Source: Campylobacter sputorum subsp. sputorum
GTDB lineage: Bacteria; Campylobacterota; Campylobacteria; Campylobacterales; Campylobacteraceae
Direction of reading: 5' to 3'
Length of the DNA: 64,000 nt
NCBI RefSeq assembly: GCF_008245005.1
Contig: NZ_CP043427.1
Coordinates: forward strand, 744,001-808,000
Positions 28,660-38,145 of this stretch are shown piece after piece. The position numbers and the translations under genes were made by a program. A model generated the notes under the pieces. That model was not told where the DNA came from and did no database searches. It was given only the letters and a program-made list of their open reading frames with translations. Each line of letters begins with the position of its first letter. Position 1 is the first letter of the stretch.

Positions 28660-30117
28660 CTACGCTATAAATCCATAATCTTTAAGTATTTTTGTATAAA
28701 AATCTTCATCTTTACAAACTATCAAAAGCAAGTCATTTGCTTTAAAAAGATAAGATCCTGTAACTTTTATGTATTTTCCATCTCTTACAGAAAGAACTAC
28801 ATAGAAATTTTCTGGTAATTCCAGCTCGGCTAGGTTTTTTCCAATTATTTTAGAATCTTCTTCTATTGAAAATTGCCTAATGGATTGATAAAAAATTTGG
28901 TTTTTAATGGAAGGTTCTTTTACTTCTTCTTTTTTATTTTCTTCTAATCTTACGCCAAGTATTGTAGCAGCTTTTGATATGGTAGAACCTTGTATTAAAA
29001 CAGAAATGAAGACTATAACAAAAACTATATTAAACATATCCTCTGCATGATTTATGTTTGCACTAAGAGGATAGGTGGATAATATAACAGGAACAACGCC
29101 TCTAAGTCCAACCCACGATATAAATGTTTTTTCTTTGATACTAAATTTAGTAAAAATAGTGCCTATAAACACGCTGATTGGTCTTGCGACAAAAGTGAGA
29201 AAAAGAGCGATAAGTGCCGCCATAAGAGTGACGCTTGGTAAAGAACTTGGAAAAACTAATAATCCAAGAGTTAAAAATACGAAAATTTGCATTATCCAAG
29301 CTACACCGTCAAAAAAACCAACTAAATTCTTTTTATATACATATTCTCGTCTATTTGCAAAAATTCCCATAACATATACAGCTATATAGCCATTTCCACC
29401 TATTTTTGTAGTAATTCCAAAAACCAAACAAACAAATCCGAGAACCAAAATAGGGTAAAATCCCCATGAGCTAAGTTGAATTTTGTTTAAAATGCTTGGC
29501 AAAGAGCATCCACAAGCATATCCAACAACTCCACCTATAAAAAATTGCATAGCAAGTTCTATGGCTATATTTCCTGCAGTTGGTGTTTGTGATGCACTTA
29601 TAATACCAATTATAGTCATGGTTAAAAATATTGCCATTGGATCATTGCTTCTACTTTCAAATTCTAAAAGCTCACCAAGATTGTTTTTTAGTTTTATACC
29701 TCTTGATCTAAGTATGGCAAATACCGCAGCTGCGTCAGTTGAGCTTATAATGGCACCAAGTAAAAAGCTTTCAAGCAAACTCCAACCTAAAAGAAGATAG
29801 ATGAATAATCCTAATACAATAGCGGTTATAACAACTCCAAGAGTTGCTAGAACTATGGAAACTTTAAGTATTGGGGCAACGGATTTTATATTTGTATCAA
29901 ATCCGCCTGCAAATAGTATAAAAATAAGAGCCAAATTTCCAACTAAAGCTGCAAATTTAGTATCATCAAAAGGAAGACCTAATATACCATCGCTTCCAGC
30001 TAGCATTCCAACACATAAAAATACTATAAGAGCTGGAATTCCATACTTATCTGAAATTTTGCTAAAAAATATACTAGCTAAAAAAAGTACGCCGATTATG
30101 ATTAGGTTTTCTTCCAA
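28660..30117 (-). CDS. Monovalent cation/proton antiporter (CPA family) with TrkA-C domain
   Basis: This is a 485-residue inner-membrane antiporter with about 12-13 helices and a C-terminal cytoplasmic TrkA-C regulatory domain (about 400-485). The ion-binding segment SSTDAAAVFAIL and the ESRSNDPMAIFL stretch with its Asn-Asp pair are typical of K+ or Na+/H+ exchangers of the NhaP2 type. The C. jejuni neighbour of hspR is annotated as kefB, and this gene sits in the same place, 15 bp after hspR. Ion specificity cannot be decided from sequence. Confidence 0.85.
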   Translation of the reverse strand: MEENLIIIGVLFLASIFFSKISDKYGIPALIVFLCVGMLAGSDGILGLPFDDTKFAALVGNLALIFILFAGGFDTNIKSVAPILKVSIVLATLGVVITAIVLGLFIYLLLGWSLLESFLLGAIISSTDAAAVFAILRSRGIKLKNNLGELLEFESRSNDPMAIFLTMTIIGIISASQTPTAGNIAIELAMQFFIGGVVGYACGCSLPSILNKIQLSSWGFYPILVLGFVCLVFGITTKIGGNGYIAVYVMGIFANRREYVYKKNLVGFFDGVAWIMQIFVFLTLGLLVFPSSLPSVTLMAALIALFLTFVARPISVFIGTIFTKFSIKEKTFISWVGLRGVVPVILSTYPLSANINHAEDMFNIVFVIVFISVLIQGSTISKAATILGVRLEENKKEEVKEPSIKNQIFYQSIRQFSIEEDSKIIGKNLAELELPENFYVVLSVRDGKYIKVTGSYLFKANDLLLIVCKDEDFYTKILKDYGFIA

Positions 30118-30132
30118 AATTATGCCTTAAAT

Positions 30133-30516
30133 TTAGTCATTATCTTTGTAAAATATTATATCAAAATTATTTTTTGCCTTTACTAAAGATTTTTTATTAG
30201 ATGTTTTATTTATATTATTTAATCTTTGTAATTCTTCATTTAAATTATCTAAAGCTCTTTCCATCTCTTCCATCTGCTTTTTGAGCCTTAAAACAACATC
30301 AACGCCTGCTAAATTTATCCCCATGTCTCTTGTTAATCTCAGAATTGTCTTAATTTGATCTATATCTCTTTCTGAATAAAGTCGCATCTTGCCATCAGTT
30401 CTGTTTGGACAAACAAGCCCTTCTTTTTCGTATTGTCTTAAAGTTTGTGGATGGATATTTAAAACTTTTGCAACTACGCTTATTAAATATACTGGTTCGT
30501 CATAATGTGTATTCAT
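30133..30516 (-). CDS. hspR: Heat-shock repressor HspR (MerR family)
   Basis: This is a 127-residue MerR-family regulator. The N-terminal winged helix reads YLISVVAKVLNIHPQTLRQY followed by EKEGLVCPNRTDGKMRLYSERDIDQI, and a coiled-coil dimerisation region follows. HspR represses chaperone operons through HAIR sites, and CbpA/DnaK-type chaperones act as co-repressors in this group. It follows cbpA by 9 bp. A HAIR-like site on the cbpA promoter (31447-31467) suggests autoregulation. Confidence 0.92.
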   Translation of the reverse strand: MNTHYDEPVYLISVVAKVLNIHPQTLRQYEKEGLVCPNRTDGKMRLYSERDIDQIKTILRLTRDMGINLAGVDVVLRLKKQMEEMERALDNLNEELQRLNNINKTSNKKSLVKAKNNFDIIFYKDND

Positions 30517-30525
30517 ATTTTGCCT

Positions 30526-31398
30526 TTATTGTGGTAATTTTTCTTTCATAAGTTCTACCAGATTATCATCTAAATTTGAGATATCTGGTAAAACAACATT
30601 TACTTTTAGATATAAATCCCCATAAATGCCACTTTTTCTATTTTGCACCCCATATCCTTTTAATCTTATTTTTTGATTAGGTTTTGTGTTTGGAGATATT
30701 TTTATACTAACTGGTTTTTTGTATGTTTGAACATCTACTTTATTTCCAAAAAGTGCAGTTTTTAGAGATATATTTAACTCTTTTGTTAAATCATCCCCAT
30801 TTCTTTCATACTCGCTACTAGATTCTACAGCAACATTTAGTATAAGATCTCCTCTTTGACCACCTATGCTTCTACCTTTTCCTTTTACCCTGAGTTTTTC
30901 TCCGCTATTTATGCCAGCAGGAATGCGAATTTTAATGCTTTCGCCACCTATATTTATCTGTTTTTCTCCGCCCATTACAGCTACATCAAATGGTATTTTT
31001 ATCTTAGCTTGAGTGTCTAAATCAGCCCCAAATCCATTATAAGAACTAAAAGAGCTAAAGCTATTTCCTCCAAATCCGCTAGAACTTCTTGAGCCAAAGG
31101 CACCGCCAAATATATTTCTTAAAATTTCATCTAAATTTCCCAAATCTTGATTTTGTGTAAAATCATGGAAACTTTGTCCGCCAAACATAGAATCCCCATG
31201 CATATCGTATTGTTTTCTTTTGGATTCATCACTTAAAATTTCATAAGCTGCATTGATTTCTTTAAATTTATCTTCGGCTTTAGGATCTTTATTTATATCT
31301 GGATGATATTTTCTAGCAAGTCTTCTATATGCTTTTTTTATTTCTTCGCTAGATGCTGATTTATCTACACCTAGTGTTTCATATAAGCTATTACTCAA
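30526..31398 (-). CDS. cbpA: DnaJ-family co-chaperone CbpA
   Basis: This is a 290-residue class II J-protein. The J domain (1-70) has the HPD motif at 32-34. It is followed by a Gly/Phe/Ser-rich linker and two C-terminal substrate-binding beta domains ([19 protein letters not shown] near the end). There is no zinc finger, so it is CbpA rather than DnaJ. It stimulates DnaK. It is the first gene of cbpA-hspR-antiporter, which diverges from htrA, the same arrangement as in C. jejuni. Confidence 0.93.
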   Translation of the reverse strand: MSNSLYETLGVDKSASSEEIKKAYRRLARKYHPDINKDPKAEDKFKEINAAYEILSDESKRKQYDMHGDSMFGGQSFHDFTQNQDLGNLDEILRNIFGGAFGSRSSSGFGGNSFSSFSSYNGFGADLDTQAKIKIPFDVAVMGGEKQINIGGESIKIRIPAGINSGEKLRVKGKGRSIGGQRGDLILNVAVESSSEYERNGDDLTKELNISLKTALFGNKVDVQTYKKPVSIKISPNTKPNQKIRLKGYGVQNRKSGIYGDLYLKVNVVLPDISNLDDNLVELMKEKLPQ

Positions 31399-31432
31399 TT
31401 TTAAATCCTTTTGTATATTTTTCTTAATATAT

Positions 31433-31467
31433 ATTATATCATAAAACTTTAGTCTATGTCAATCAAG
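31433..31467 (-). promoter_or_regulatory. cbpA-hspR promoter with HAIR-like HspR operator
   Basis: On the minus strand a -35 TTGACA (31462-31457), an 18-bp spacer and a -10 TATAAT (31438-31433) precede cbpA. Overlapping the -35 is CTTGATT-N7-ACTAAAG (31467-31447), which differs from the HAIR consensus CTTGAGT-N7-ACTCAAG by one base in each half. Binding of HspR here would block polymerase directly. Confidence 0.8.
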
Positions 31468-31573
31468 TATTATAGATTAAAAAGTGAAATTTCATTTACA
31501 ATCAGCATATTAAACATTAACTTTCATAAAATATAATTTTAAAAAATAAAATTAAAGATAAGGAAAGAAATAA

Positions 31574-33007
31574 ATGAAAAAAACTATTTTTTTATCACTT
31601 GTGACCGCTTGTATTTTAAATGCAGGAAATATAAAATTTAATGAAGCTTCCCCATCTCCAGATAGAGTTGAACCAGGATATAATCCAAATACCATACTTT
31701 CATATCATGATTCTGTAAAAGATGTTAAACAATCAGTTGTAAATATCTCTACTAAAAAAACTATAAAAGATAATGGAAATATGCCGTTTTCTCATATGTT
31801 TAATGATCCATTTTTAAAGGAATTTTTTGGATTTAATTTTGGTATCCCGCAAGAGAGAAATAGAAGCACCTCTTCTTTGGGAAGTGGAGTTATAATTTCA
31901 AGTGATGGATATATTGTTACAAATAATCATGTAATTGCCGATGCTGATGAGATAGTAGTAACAACAATGTATGGAAATAACGAGTATAAAGCAAAAGTTA
32001 TAGGTGCTGATGCTAAAACCGATCTTGCTGTTATTAAAATAGAAGCAAAAGATTTAAAAGCTATATCTTTTGCTGATTCATCTTATTTAATGGAAGGCGA
32101 TGTTGTATTTGCTGTTGGAAATCCTTTTGGAGTTGGAGGAACTATCACTCAAGGAATAGTCTCTGCTTTAAATAAAAATAATATTGGCTTAAATCAATAC
32201 GAAAATTTCATTCAAACTGATGCTTCTATAAATCCTGGTAATTCTGGTGGAGCTCTGGTTGATAGTAGAGGTGCTTTGGTTGGTATAAACTCAGCAATAC
32301 TTAGTAGAAATGGCGATAATAACGGCATAGGATTTGCAATACCTTCAAATATGGTAAAAAATATCGCACAAAGACTTATCGTTGATGGAAAGATAGATCG
32401 TGGATATATAGGTGTAATGATATCAAATTTAACAAGCGATCAAAAAGAAGTATATAAAAATAAAGAAGGAGCCTTGATATCTAGCGTAGAAAAAGATATG
32501 CCCGGTGATAAAGCCGGATTAAAAAGAGGCGATTTGATAATAAAAGTAAATGATAAAGATATAAAAGATGCATCAACTCTTACAAATTTAATCGGCTCAC
32601 TAGATCCAAATACGAAAATAGACATAAAATATGAAAGAATGGGTAAAGAATATACCACTAAACTGAAATTAGCAAATATGAATGATTCTGCTTCTAATTC
32701 TGGAGCAAAAGCTGGTTTTAGCTCAAATTCTATATTAGAAGGACTTAGTATTGTAAATTTAACAGATGAATATCGTGCCAAATATCGTATCCCAAGCGAT
32801 GCAAGCGGTGTTTTAGTAACTGATGTTAAATCTGATTCTAAAGCTGAAAATTTAGGCTTTATGAATGGGGATTTGATTATACAAGTTGGTGATAAAAATA
32901 TTAAAAATATAGAAGATTTTAACTCTGTTATGAAAGAAAACGACGGCGATAAAGTTCTTGTTTGGATAAATAGAAGAGGCGTATATAGGGGTCTTGTTAT
33001 AAAATAG
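31574..33007 (+). CDS. htrA: Periplasmic serine protease/chaperone HtrA (DegP-like)
   Basis: HtrA degrades or refolds damaged proteins in the periplasm; in C. jejuni it is also secreted and cleaves E-cadherin. The 477-residue protein has a signal peptide (MKKTIFLSLVTACILNAG), a trypsin-like domain with the triad H119 (TNNHVIAD), D150 (KTDLAVIKI) and S224 (NPGNSGGAL), and two PDZ domains (about 270-360 and 385-477). A Gly/Asn-rich aagga site precedes the ATG. It diverges from cbpA. Confidence 0.96.
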   Translation: MKKTIFLSLVTACILNAGNIKFNEASPSPDRVEPGYNPNTILSYHDSVKDVKQSVVNISTKKTIKDNGNMPFSHMFNDPFLKEFFGFNFGIPQERNRSTSSLGSGVIISSDGYIVTNNHVIADADEIVVTTMYGNNEYKAKVIGADAKTDLAVIKIEAKDLKAISFADSSYLMEGDVVFAVGNPFGVGGTITQGIVSALNKNNIGLNQYENFIQTDASINPGNSGGALVDSRGALVGINSAILSRNGDNNGIGFAIPSNMVKNIAQRLIVDGKIDRGYIGVMISNLTSDQKEVYKNKEGALISSVEKDMPGDKAGLKRGDLIIKVNDKDIKDASTLTNLIGSLDPNTKIDIKYERMGKEYTTKLKLANMNDSASNSGAKAGFSSNSILEGLSIVNLTDEYRAKYRIPSDASGVLVTDVKSDSKAENLGFMNGDLIIQVGDKNIKNIEDFNSVMKENDGDKVLVWINRRGVYRGLVIK

Positions 33008-33016
33008 TTTTATTAA

Positions 33017-33057
33017 ATACAAGATTTAGTTTATAAGTTTAAAACTAAATCTTGTAT
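33017..33057. terminator. Bidirectional terminator between htrA and metF
   Basis: A perfect 16-bp inverted repeat (arms 33017-33032, ATACAAGATTTAGTTT, and 33042-33057) with a 9-base loop separates two convergent genes. Short A/T tracts flank both sides, so it can serve both transcripts. Confidence 0.7.
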
Positions 33058-33072
33058 AAATTTACAAACAAA

Positions 33073-33915
33073 CTACTTTATCTCTCTTTGAAAAAGAGAT
33101 TTTATAGCATCATAAATTTTTATAGCTACTTTTGCATTATTCATAGTATAAAGATGAATTCCATCAACTCCATAAGTTACTAAATCTACAATTTGATCTA
33201 TCGCGTATGCAATTCCAGCATCAAACATAGCTTTTTCATCATCTTGATATTTATCTAAAATTCTAACAAATTTAGGTGGTATTTTTGCTCCACAAAGTGA
33301 AGTTATTTTCAAAATTTGACGCTTATTTGTAACAGGCATAATTCCAGCACAAATTTTCGCATTTATATTTGCTAAATCACAATTTTGTCTAAATTTATAA
33401 AAATCTTCATTATCAAAAAATAACTGCGTTAAAAGCGTGCTAACTCCGGCATCAACTTTAATTTTAAGATTTTTTATATCTTCTACAAAATCTTTTGAAT
33501 TTTTATGTTTTTCCGGATAACAAGCACCATATATCGTAAAATTTCCATTTTGTTTTATAAATTTAACTAAGTCGCTTGCATATGAAAAATCTTCGCTTAC
33601 TTTTTCATTTTCTACTTCATCACCTCTTAGAGCCAAAATATCATTTAATCCACGCTTTTTACACTCTTGCAAAATTTGTAAAATTTCATCTTTATTTTTG
33701 TGAATACAAGGCAAATGAACTATACTTTTTGTCTTGTATTTATCTTTTACAAGAGTTGCAATATCTAAAGTATTTGTTGAATTTTTAGAACCAGCTGCAC
33801 CAAAAGTTACGCTTATAAAATCCGGATCTAAATCCTTTAATGCTTCTAATGTATCATAAATTTTTTCAACATTATCGTTTTTACGAGGTGGAAAAATTTC
33901 AAAAGAGAGGGTCAT
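33073..33915 (-). CDS. metF: Methylenetetrahydrofolate reductase
   Basis: MetF reduces 5,10-methylene-THF to 5-methyl-THF, the methyl donor for methionine synthesis, with FAD. The 280-residue TIM-barrel protein begins MTLSFEIFPPRK and shows the family segments DFISVTFGAAGSKN, LALRGDE and AGIMPVTNKRQILK. ATG 33915 has ggggg 4 bases upstream and lies 1 bp after the metE stop. A longer frame from 33942 lies within metE and is not used. MetE and MetF catalyse consecutive steps and form one operon. Confidence 0.96.
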   Translation of the reverse strand: MTLSFEIFPPRKNDNVEKIYDTLEALKDLDPDFISVTFGAAGSKNSTNTLDIATLVKDKYKTKSIVHLPCIHKNKDEILQILQECKKRGLNDILALRGDEVENEKVSEDFSYASDLVKFIKQNGNFTIYGACYPEKHKNSKDFVEDIKNLKIKVDAGVSTLLTQLFFDNEDFYKFRQNCDLANINAKICAGIMPVTNKRQILKITSLCGAKIPPKFVRILDKYQDDEKAMFDAGIAYAIDQIVDLVTYGVDGIHLYTMNNAKVAIKIYDAIKSLFQREIK

Positions 33916-33916
33916 A

Positions 33917-36178
33917 TTACCCCCTAATTTGTTTTGTTGCACTTACCAAATTTTTAAGACTAGCCACTACTTCTTTATAGCCTCTGGTTTTTAATCCGCA
34001 ATCTGGATTTATCCAAACTTTTTCTTTTGGTAATTTTTCTAATATTTTTGTAATCACACTTTTTAACTCTTCAACACTAGGCACTCTTGGGCTATGTATA
34101 TCATAAATACCAGGACCTACTTGAGTTTTGAAATTTACTTTTTTTAATGTATCAAGTAGCTCTAAATTTGATCTTGCTGCTTCAAATGATATCACATCTG
34201 CATCCATTGCGTCTATTTCTTTTATGATATCTCTAAATTCGCTATAACACATATGTGTATGAATTTGAGTTTCTGGTTTTACTCCGCTATGGACTAGATT
34301 AAACGCAGGTATTGCCCAATCAAGATACTCGCTATGCCAATCGCTTTTTCTAAGAGGTAGTTTTTCTCTTAATGCAGCTTCATCTATTTGGATAATTTTA
34401 ATTCCTTCTTTTTCTAAATCCAAAACTTCATCTCTTATTGCTAATGCGATTTGAAGAGTGCTATCTTTTAGGCTAATATCTTCTCTTGGAAAAGACCAGT
34501 TTAGTATCGTTACAGGTCCTGTTAGCATACCTTTGACATATTTTTCGCTTAAACTTTGAGCATATTTTGCCCATGAGACAGTTATTGGCTTGTTTCTGCT
34601 TACATCACCCCAAATAAGAGGCGGTTTAACACAACGAGTACCATAGCTTTGCACCCAGCCATTTGTTGTAAATAAAAATCCATCTAAACTTTGCCCGAAA
34701 TACTCAACCATATCATTTCTTTCAGATTCGCCGTGAACTAACACATCAAGTCCAATTTCTTCTTGTAGTTCTATACACTCTTTTATTTTTAATTGATGAA
34801 AAGTTAGATAATTTTGAGCCGAAATTTCTCCCTTTTTATATGCCAAGCGGTTTGAGCGAATATCTGGTGTTTGAGGGAAAGAACCTATAGTGGTTGTAGG
34901 CAAGAGTGGTAAATTTAACGATTGTTTTTGTAATTTTTCTCTTTGTGAAAATTCCGGTAATCTCACAAAATCGCTATCTTTAAGATTTTTAATCCTGCTT
35001 TGAACGCTTTGGTTTGTTCTGTTTGTCTCTTTTTGAAATAAATTTTTGTTTGATACAAAAGCAGCGTGGCTTGATATTTGATTTGAGTTGATAATCTCTT
35101 TTAAATCTTTTAACTCTTGTAATTTTTCTATCGCAAATGAAAAATGTTCTAAGTATTTTTCATCTAAATTTGTTTCATTTTGCGTTGTATAAGGCACATG
35201 CAAAAGCGAACAAGATGTGTTTATAACGACATTTTTTGCATATTTTTGTATCTCTTTTAGTAAATTTATAGTTTTTTCATAGTTATTTTTATAAATATTT
35301 TTACCATTTACTACTCCTGCAAATAGTGTAATATTGTCTGGAAAATTATATTTTTTTAATAACTCTAAACTTTTTTTACCCTCTATAAAATCAAGTCCTA
35401 TCGCATCAAAATTTAAGTTTATTAAATCAACATAAATATCTCTAACATCTCCAAAATATGTTTGTAGCAATATCTTTACAGAGTTTTTATTGTTTAAAAT
35501 TTCCTCATAAAATTCTTTAAACAAAGATATATCATCTTGATTTAAATCACTTACTAAATATGGCTCATCGAATTGAACTAGTTTTACACTAGATTTTTCT
35601 AAGTTGTTTAAAAGCTCTGTATAAGCCTTTTTAAGTTTGTCTTTTACTTTTAGCTTTATATCTTCATTTTTAAAATTTATAAGCTTATAAAATGTGAAAA
35701 TACCGCTAATAACAGGTTTTGTTTCAATTCCTAACTCTTTTGCTTCTTTGTATTGGCTTATGATTTTTGTATCATTTACAGATATGTTTGTATTATCGCA
35801 TTCTGGAACCAAATAATGATAGTTTGTATTAAACCATTTTTTCATTGCAAGAGCTTTTTCATCTCCGTTTTTACCTTGATAGCCTCTTGCTTGTGCAAAA
35901 TATTCATCTATTTCATTGAGATTTAGTTTTTTATATTTATCACTAATAACATTAAAAGTATTAGCACAATCAAGGATATTGTCATAAAATGAAAAATCAT
36001 TTGAACTTATAAAGTCAATACCGGCATTTTTTTGACTCAACCAGTGTGTTTTGCGTAAATTTTTAGCCAAATCTAAAAGTTCTGTTTGACTAATTTCATC
36101 TTTAAAATATTTTTCAACTCCAAATTTTAACTCTCTTTTTGCACCTATTCTAGGATAAGAAATCACCGAATTTTGCAT
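33917..36178 (-). CDS. metE: Cobalamin-independent methionine synthase
   Basis: MetE transfers the methyl group of 5-methyl-THF-polyglutamate to homocysteine without B12. The 753-residue two-barrel protein has the zinc ligands in HTHMCYSEF (His, Cys), HGESERNDMVEYFGQ (Glu) and NPDCGLKTRG (Cys) in its C-terminal barrel. The N-terminal barrel is the usual degenerate copy. A ggga site precedes ATG 36178. The 374-bp leader upstream holds two short ORFs, which suggests regulation by attenuation. Confidence 0.97.
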   Translation of the reverse strand: MQNSVISYPRIGAKRELKFGVEKYFKDEISQTELLDLAKNLRKTHWLSQKNAGIDFISSNDFSFYDNILDCANTFNVISDKYKKLNLNEIDEYFAQARGYQGKNGDEKALAMKKWFNTNYHYLVPECDNTNISVNDTKIISQYKEAKELGIETKPVISGIFTFYKLINFKNEDIKLKVKDKLKKAYTELLNNLEKSSVKLVQFDEPYLVSDLNQDDISLFKEFYEEILNNKNSVKILLQTYFGDVRDIYVDLINLNFDAIGLDFIEGKKSLELLKKYNFPDNITLFAGVVNGKNIYKNNYEKTINLLKEIQKYAKNVVINTSCSLLHVPYTTQNETNLDEKYLEHFSFAIEKLQELKDLKEIINSNQISSHAAFVSNKNLFQKETNRTNQSVQSRIKNLKDSDFVRLPEFSQREKLQKQSLNLPLLPTTTIGSFPQTPDIRSNRLAYKKGEISAQNYLTFHQLKIKECIELQEEIGLDVLVHGESERNDMVEYFGQSLDGFLFTTNGWVQSYGTRCVKPPLIWGDVSRNKPITVSWAKYAQSLSEKYVKGMLTGPVTILNWSFPREDISLKDSTLQIALAIRDEVLDLEKEGIKIIQIDEAALREKLPLRKSDWHSEYLDWAIPAFNLVHSGVKPETQIHTHMCYSEFRDIIKEIDAMDADVISFEAARSNLELLDTLKKVNFKTQVGPGIYDIHSPRVPSVEELKSVITKILEKLPKEKVWINPDCGLKTRGYKEVVASLKNLVSATKQIRG

Positions 36179-36249
36179 ATTATTCTCCCTTTAATGTAAA
36201 TTTTTAAATAATGTTATTGAAATTAAGTTTATTAAATTATAGTAAGTGG

Positions 36250-36318
36250 TTAAAACGCCAAGCGGCGCATTATGAAAAATATTTTGTAAGTATTTAGTAA
36301 GTTCGAAAAATTATTCAT
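36250..36318 (-). CDS. Short leader ORF 2 upstream of metE (22 residues)
   Basis: The ORF begins with ATG 36318, preceded by aaagga at the right distance, and encodes 22 residues starting MNNFSNLLNT and ending IMRRLAF. Its last codons (ATG CGC CGC TTG GCG TTT) are much more GC-rich than the region and form a hairpin CGCC-GCTT-GGCG running into TTTT. The stop is 71 bases before the metE ATG. A late Met codon before two Arg codons fits a methionine-sensing leader peptide. Confidence 0.5.
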   Translation of the reverse strand: MNNFSNLLNTYKIFFIMRRLAF

Positions 36319-36339
36319 TTTAAATCCTTTCTTTTAATT

Positions 36340-36375
36340 TTATGTTTTATGTAAAATTAAGCTACGCATCAGCAT
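36340..36375 (-). CDS. Short leader ORF 1 upstream of metE (11 residues)
   Basis: The ORF starts with ATG 36375, with aggag 7-8 bases upstream, and encodes MLMRSLILHKT. Its second Met codon is followed by Arg, as in leader ORF 2. It ends 21 bases before that ORF begins. Its size is too small to prove coding without translation data. Confidence 0.35.
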   Translation of the reverse strand: MLMRSLILHKT

Positions 36376-36515
36376 AAATTTTCTCCTAAGCTGTTTAAAA
36401 TAAATTTTTGAATTATATATAAATTTATTTTAAATTCATATAAATCAATTTTTTTAAATATTAAATTTTATTTATATTTTAGAAATTTATGAAAATTTAG
36501 AGGAATTAAAAATAC

Positions 36516-36540
36516 GGCTTACTTAAAAAAATAGTAAGCC
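36516..36540 (-). terminator. pckA terminator
   Basis: On the minus strand, GGCTTACT (36540-36533) and AGTAAGCC (36523-36516) form an 8-bp stem with a 9-base loop, followed by GTATTTTT. It lies 13 bp after the pckA stop. Confidence 0.75.
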
Positions 36541-36552
36541 ATATGGATTTTA

Positions 36553-38130
36553 TCAGATACTTGGCCCAGCTTTTGCAAACTCAACTCCAGCTTTCACATC
36601 CTTGTATCTATTGAAGTTTTCTACAAACATTTTTGCTAGTTTTTTTCTAGTTTTTATAAACTCATTTTTATCTTTCCAGCTATTTATAGGATTTAATAAA
36701 GTTGTTTCAACACCATCAAGCTGTTTTGGTATAGAAATGTTAAAATCATCAAAGTTTTCAAACTCGCTTTTTTCTATATTACCATCTAATATCGCATTTA
36801 TACAAGCTCTTGTTGCTTTTATACTCATTCTTTTGCCAACGCCATAAGCACCACCACTCCAACCTGTATTAACAAGATAAACTTTTACTCCGTGTTTATC
36901 TATCTTTTCTCCAAGAAGTTTTGCATAAACAGTTGGATGAAGTGGTAAAAATGCTTCGCCAAAGCATGCACTAAAAGTTGCCACTGGTTCAGTTATACCT
37001 CTTTCTGTTCCGGCAACTTTTGCGGTATATCCACTTAGAAAATAATACATCGCTTGTTCTTTTGTAAGTTTTGCAACAGGTGGTAAAACACCAAACGCAT
37101 CTGCTGTTAAGAAGATTATGTTTTTTGGATGTCCGCCTTTTGAGTTTTCTTGTCTGTTTTGTATATGTTCTATCGGATAACTAACTCTTGTATTTTCTGT
37201 TTTTGATCCGTCATTAAAATCAACATTTCCGTTTTCATCTGCGACTACATTTTCAAGCAAAGCATTTCTTTTGATAGCATTATAAATTTCTGGTTCATTT
37301 TCTTTGCTTAAATTTATGCATTTTGCATAACATCCGCCTTCAAAATTAAATATACCTTCATCATCCCAACCATGCTCATCATCGCCTATCAAAAATCTGT
37401 TTGGATCTGTAGAAAGAGTTGTTTTTCCTGTTCCGCTAAGCCCGAAAAACAGAGCAGTATCATTATTTTTTCCTATATTTGCAGAGCAGTGCATAGAAAG
37501 TTTTCCCTCTAATGGAAGCCAATAATTCATCATAGAAAAAATACCCTTTTTCATCTCTCCGCCATACCAAGTTCCACCTATTACAGCTATATTTTCTTCT
37601 ATGTTAAAAATTACAAAAACTTCACTATTTAAGCCATCTTCTTTGTAATCTTCGTTTGAGCATTTGCAAGCATTATAAACTACAAAATCGGGGTTGAAAT
37701 TTTCTAATTCAGTATTTTTTGGGCGTATAAACATATTTTTTACAAAATGTGCTTGCCAAGCAATTTGAGTGATAAATCTAACCTTTTTTTTGCTTGCATC
37801 ACTTGCTCCACAATACGCATCTTGGACATAAATACTTGTATTTGAAAGTTGTTGTTTAGCCTTTTTAAGCAACTTATCAAATAAGTTTTTTGAAATTGGT
37901 TGGTTAATTTTACCCCATGCTATGTATTTTTGAGATTCATCTTGTTTTACAAAATATTTGTCTTTTGGGCTTCTTCCTGTAAATATACCAGTATCGACCA
38001 TAAAGACACTGCTACTACTAACTTTTCCCTCATTATTTTTAACTTCATGTTCAAATAGTTCTTCGTAACTTAGATTATGATAAATATTTTTTATATTATC
38101 AAGTCCAAGCTTTTTAATCTCATCTTGCAT
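36553..38130 (-). CDS. pckA: Phosphoenolpyruvate carboxykinase (ATP)
   Basis: PckA converts oxaloacetate and ATP to phosphoenolpyruvate, the entry to gluconeogenesis in an organism that lives on amino and organic acids. The 525-residue protein has the P-loop [18 protein letters not shown], the second nucleotide and metal motif [20 protein letters not shown], and the adenine-binding end [10 protein letters not shown]. It follows pycB by 15 bp, so oxaloacetate formation and use are encoded together, as in C. jejuni. Confidence 0.97.
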   Translation of the reverse strand: MQDEIKKLGLDNIKNIYHNLSYEELFEHEVKNNEGKVSSSSVFMVDTGIFTGRSPKDKYFVKQDESQKYIAWGKINQPISKNLFDKLLKKAKQQLSNTSIYVQDAYCGASDASKKKVRFITQIAWQAHFVKNMFIRPKNTELENFNPDFVVYNACKCSNEDYKEDGLNSEVFVIFNIEENIAVIGGTWYGGEMKKGIFSMMNYWLPLEGKLSMHCSANIGKNNDTALFFGLSGTGKTTLSTDPNRFLIGDDEHGWDDEGIFNFEGGCYAKCINLSKENEPEIYNAIKRNALLENVVADENGNVDFNDGSKTENTRVSYPIEHIQNRQENSKGGHPKNIIFLTADAFGVLPPVAKLTKEQAMYYFLSGYTAKVAGTERGITEPVATFSACFGEAFLPLHPTVYAKLLGEKIDKHGVKVYLVNTGWSGGAYGVGKRMSIKATRACINAILDGNIEKSEFENFDDFNISIPKQLDGVETTLLNPINSWKDKNEFIKTRKKLAKMFVENFNRYKDVKAGVEFAKAGPSI

Positions 38131-38145
38131 TATCTTTCTCCTATT

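Larger units (their letters stand above)
36179..36552 (-). promoter_or_regulatory. metE leader region
   Basis: This 374-bp gap contains the pckA terminator at its far end, an AT-rich probable promoter stretch (about 36400-36480), and two short ORFs with ribosome binding sites in the 200 bp before metE. The second ends in a small GC-rich hairpin followed by TTTT. I do not see the conserved core of a known SAM riboswitch. Regulation by leader translation is an inference. Confidence 0.5.

Noticed and set aside
33916-33942. Longer metF start at 33942
   Set aside because: The extra residues are encoded within metE, and ATG 33915 has a strong GGGGG site and gives the family N-terminus.
36179-36552. 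SAM or other known riboswitch upstream of metE
   Set aside because: I could not find a conserved riboswitch core by eye; short ORFs are the clearer feature.
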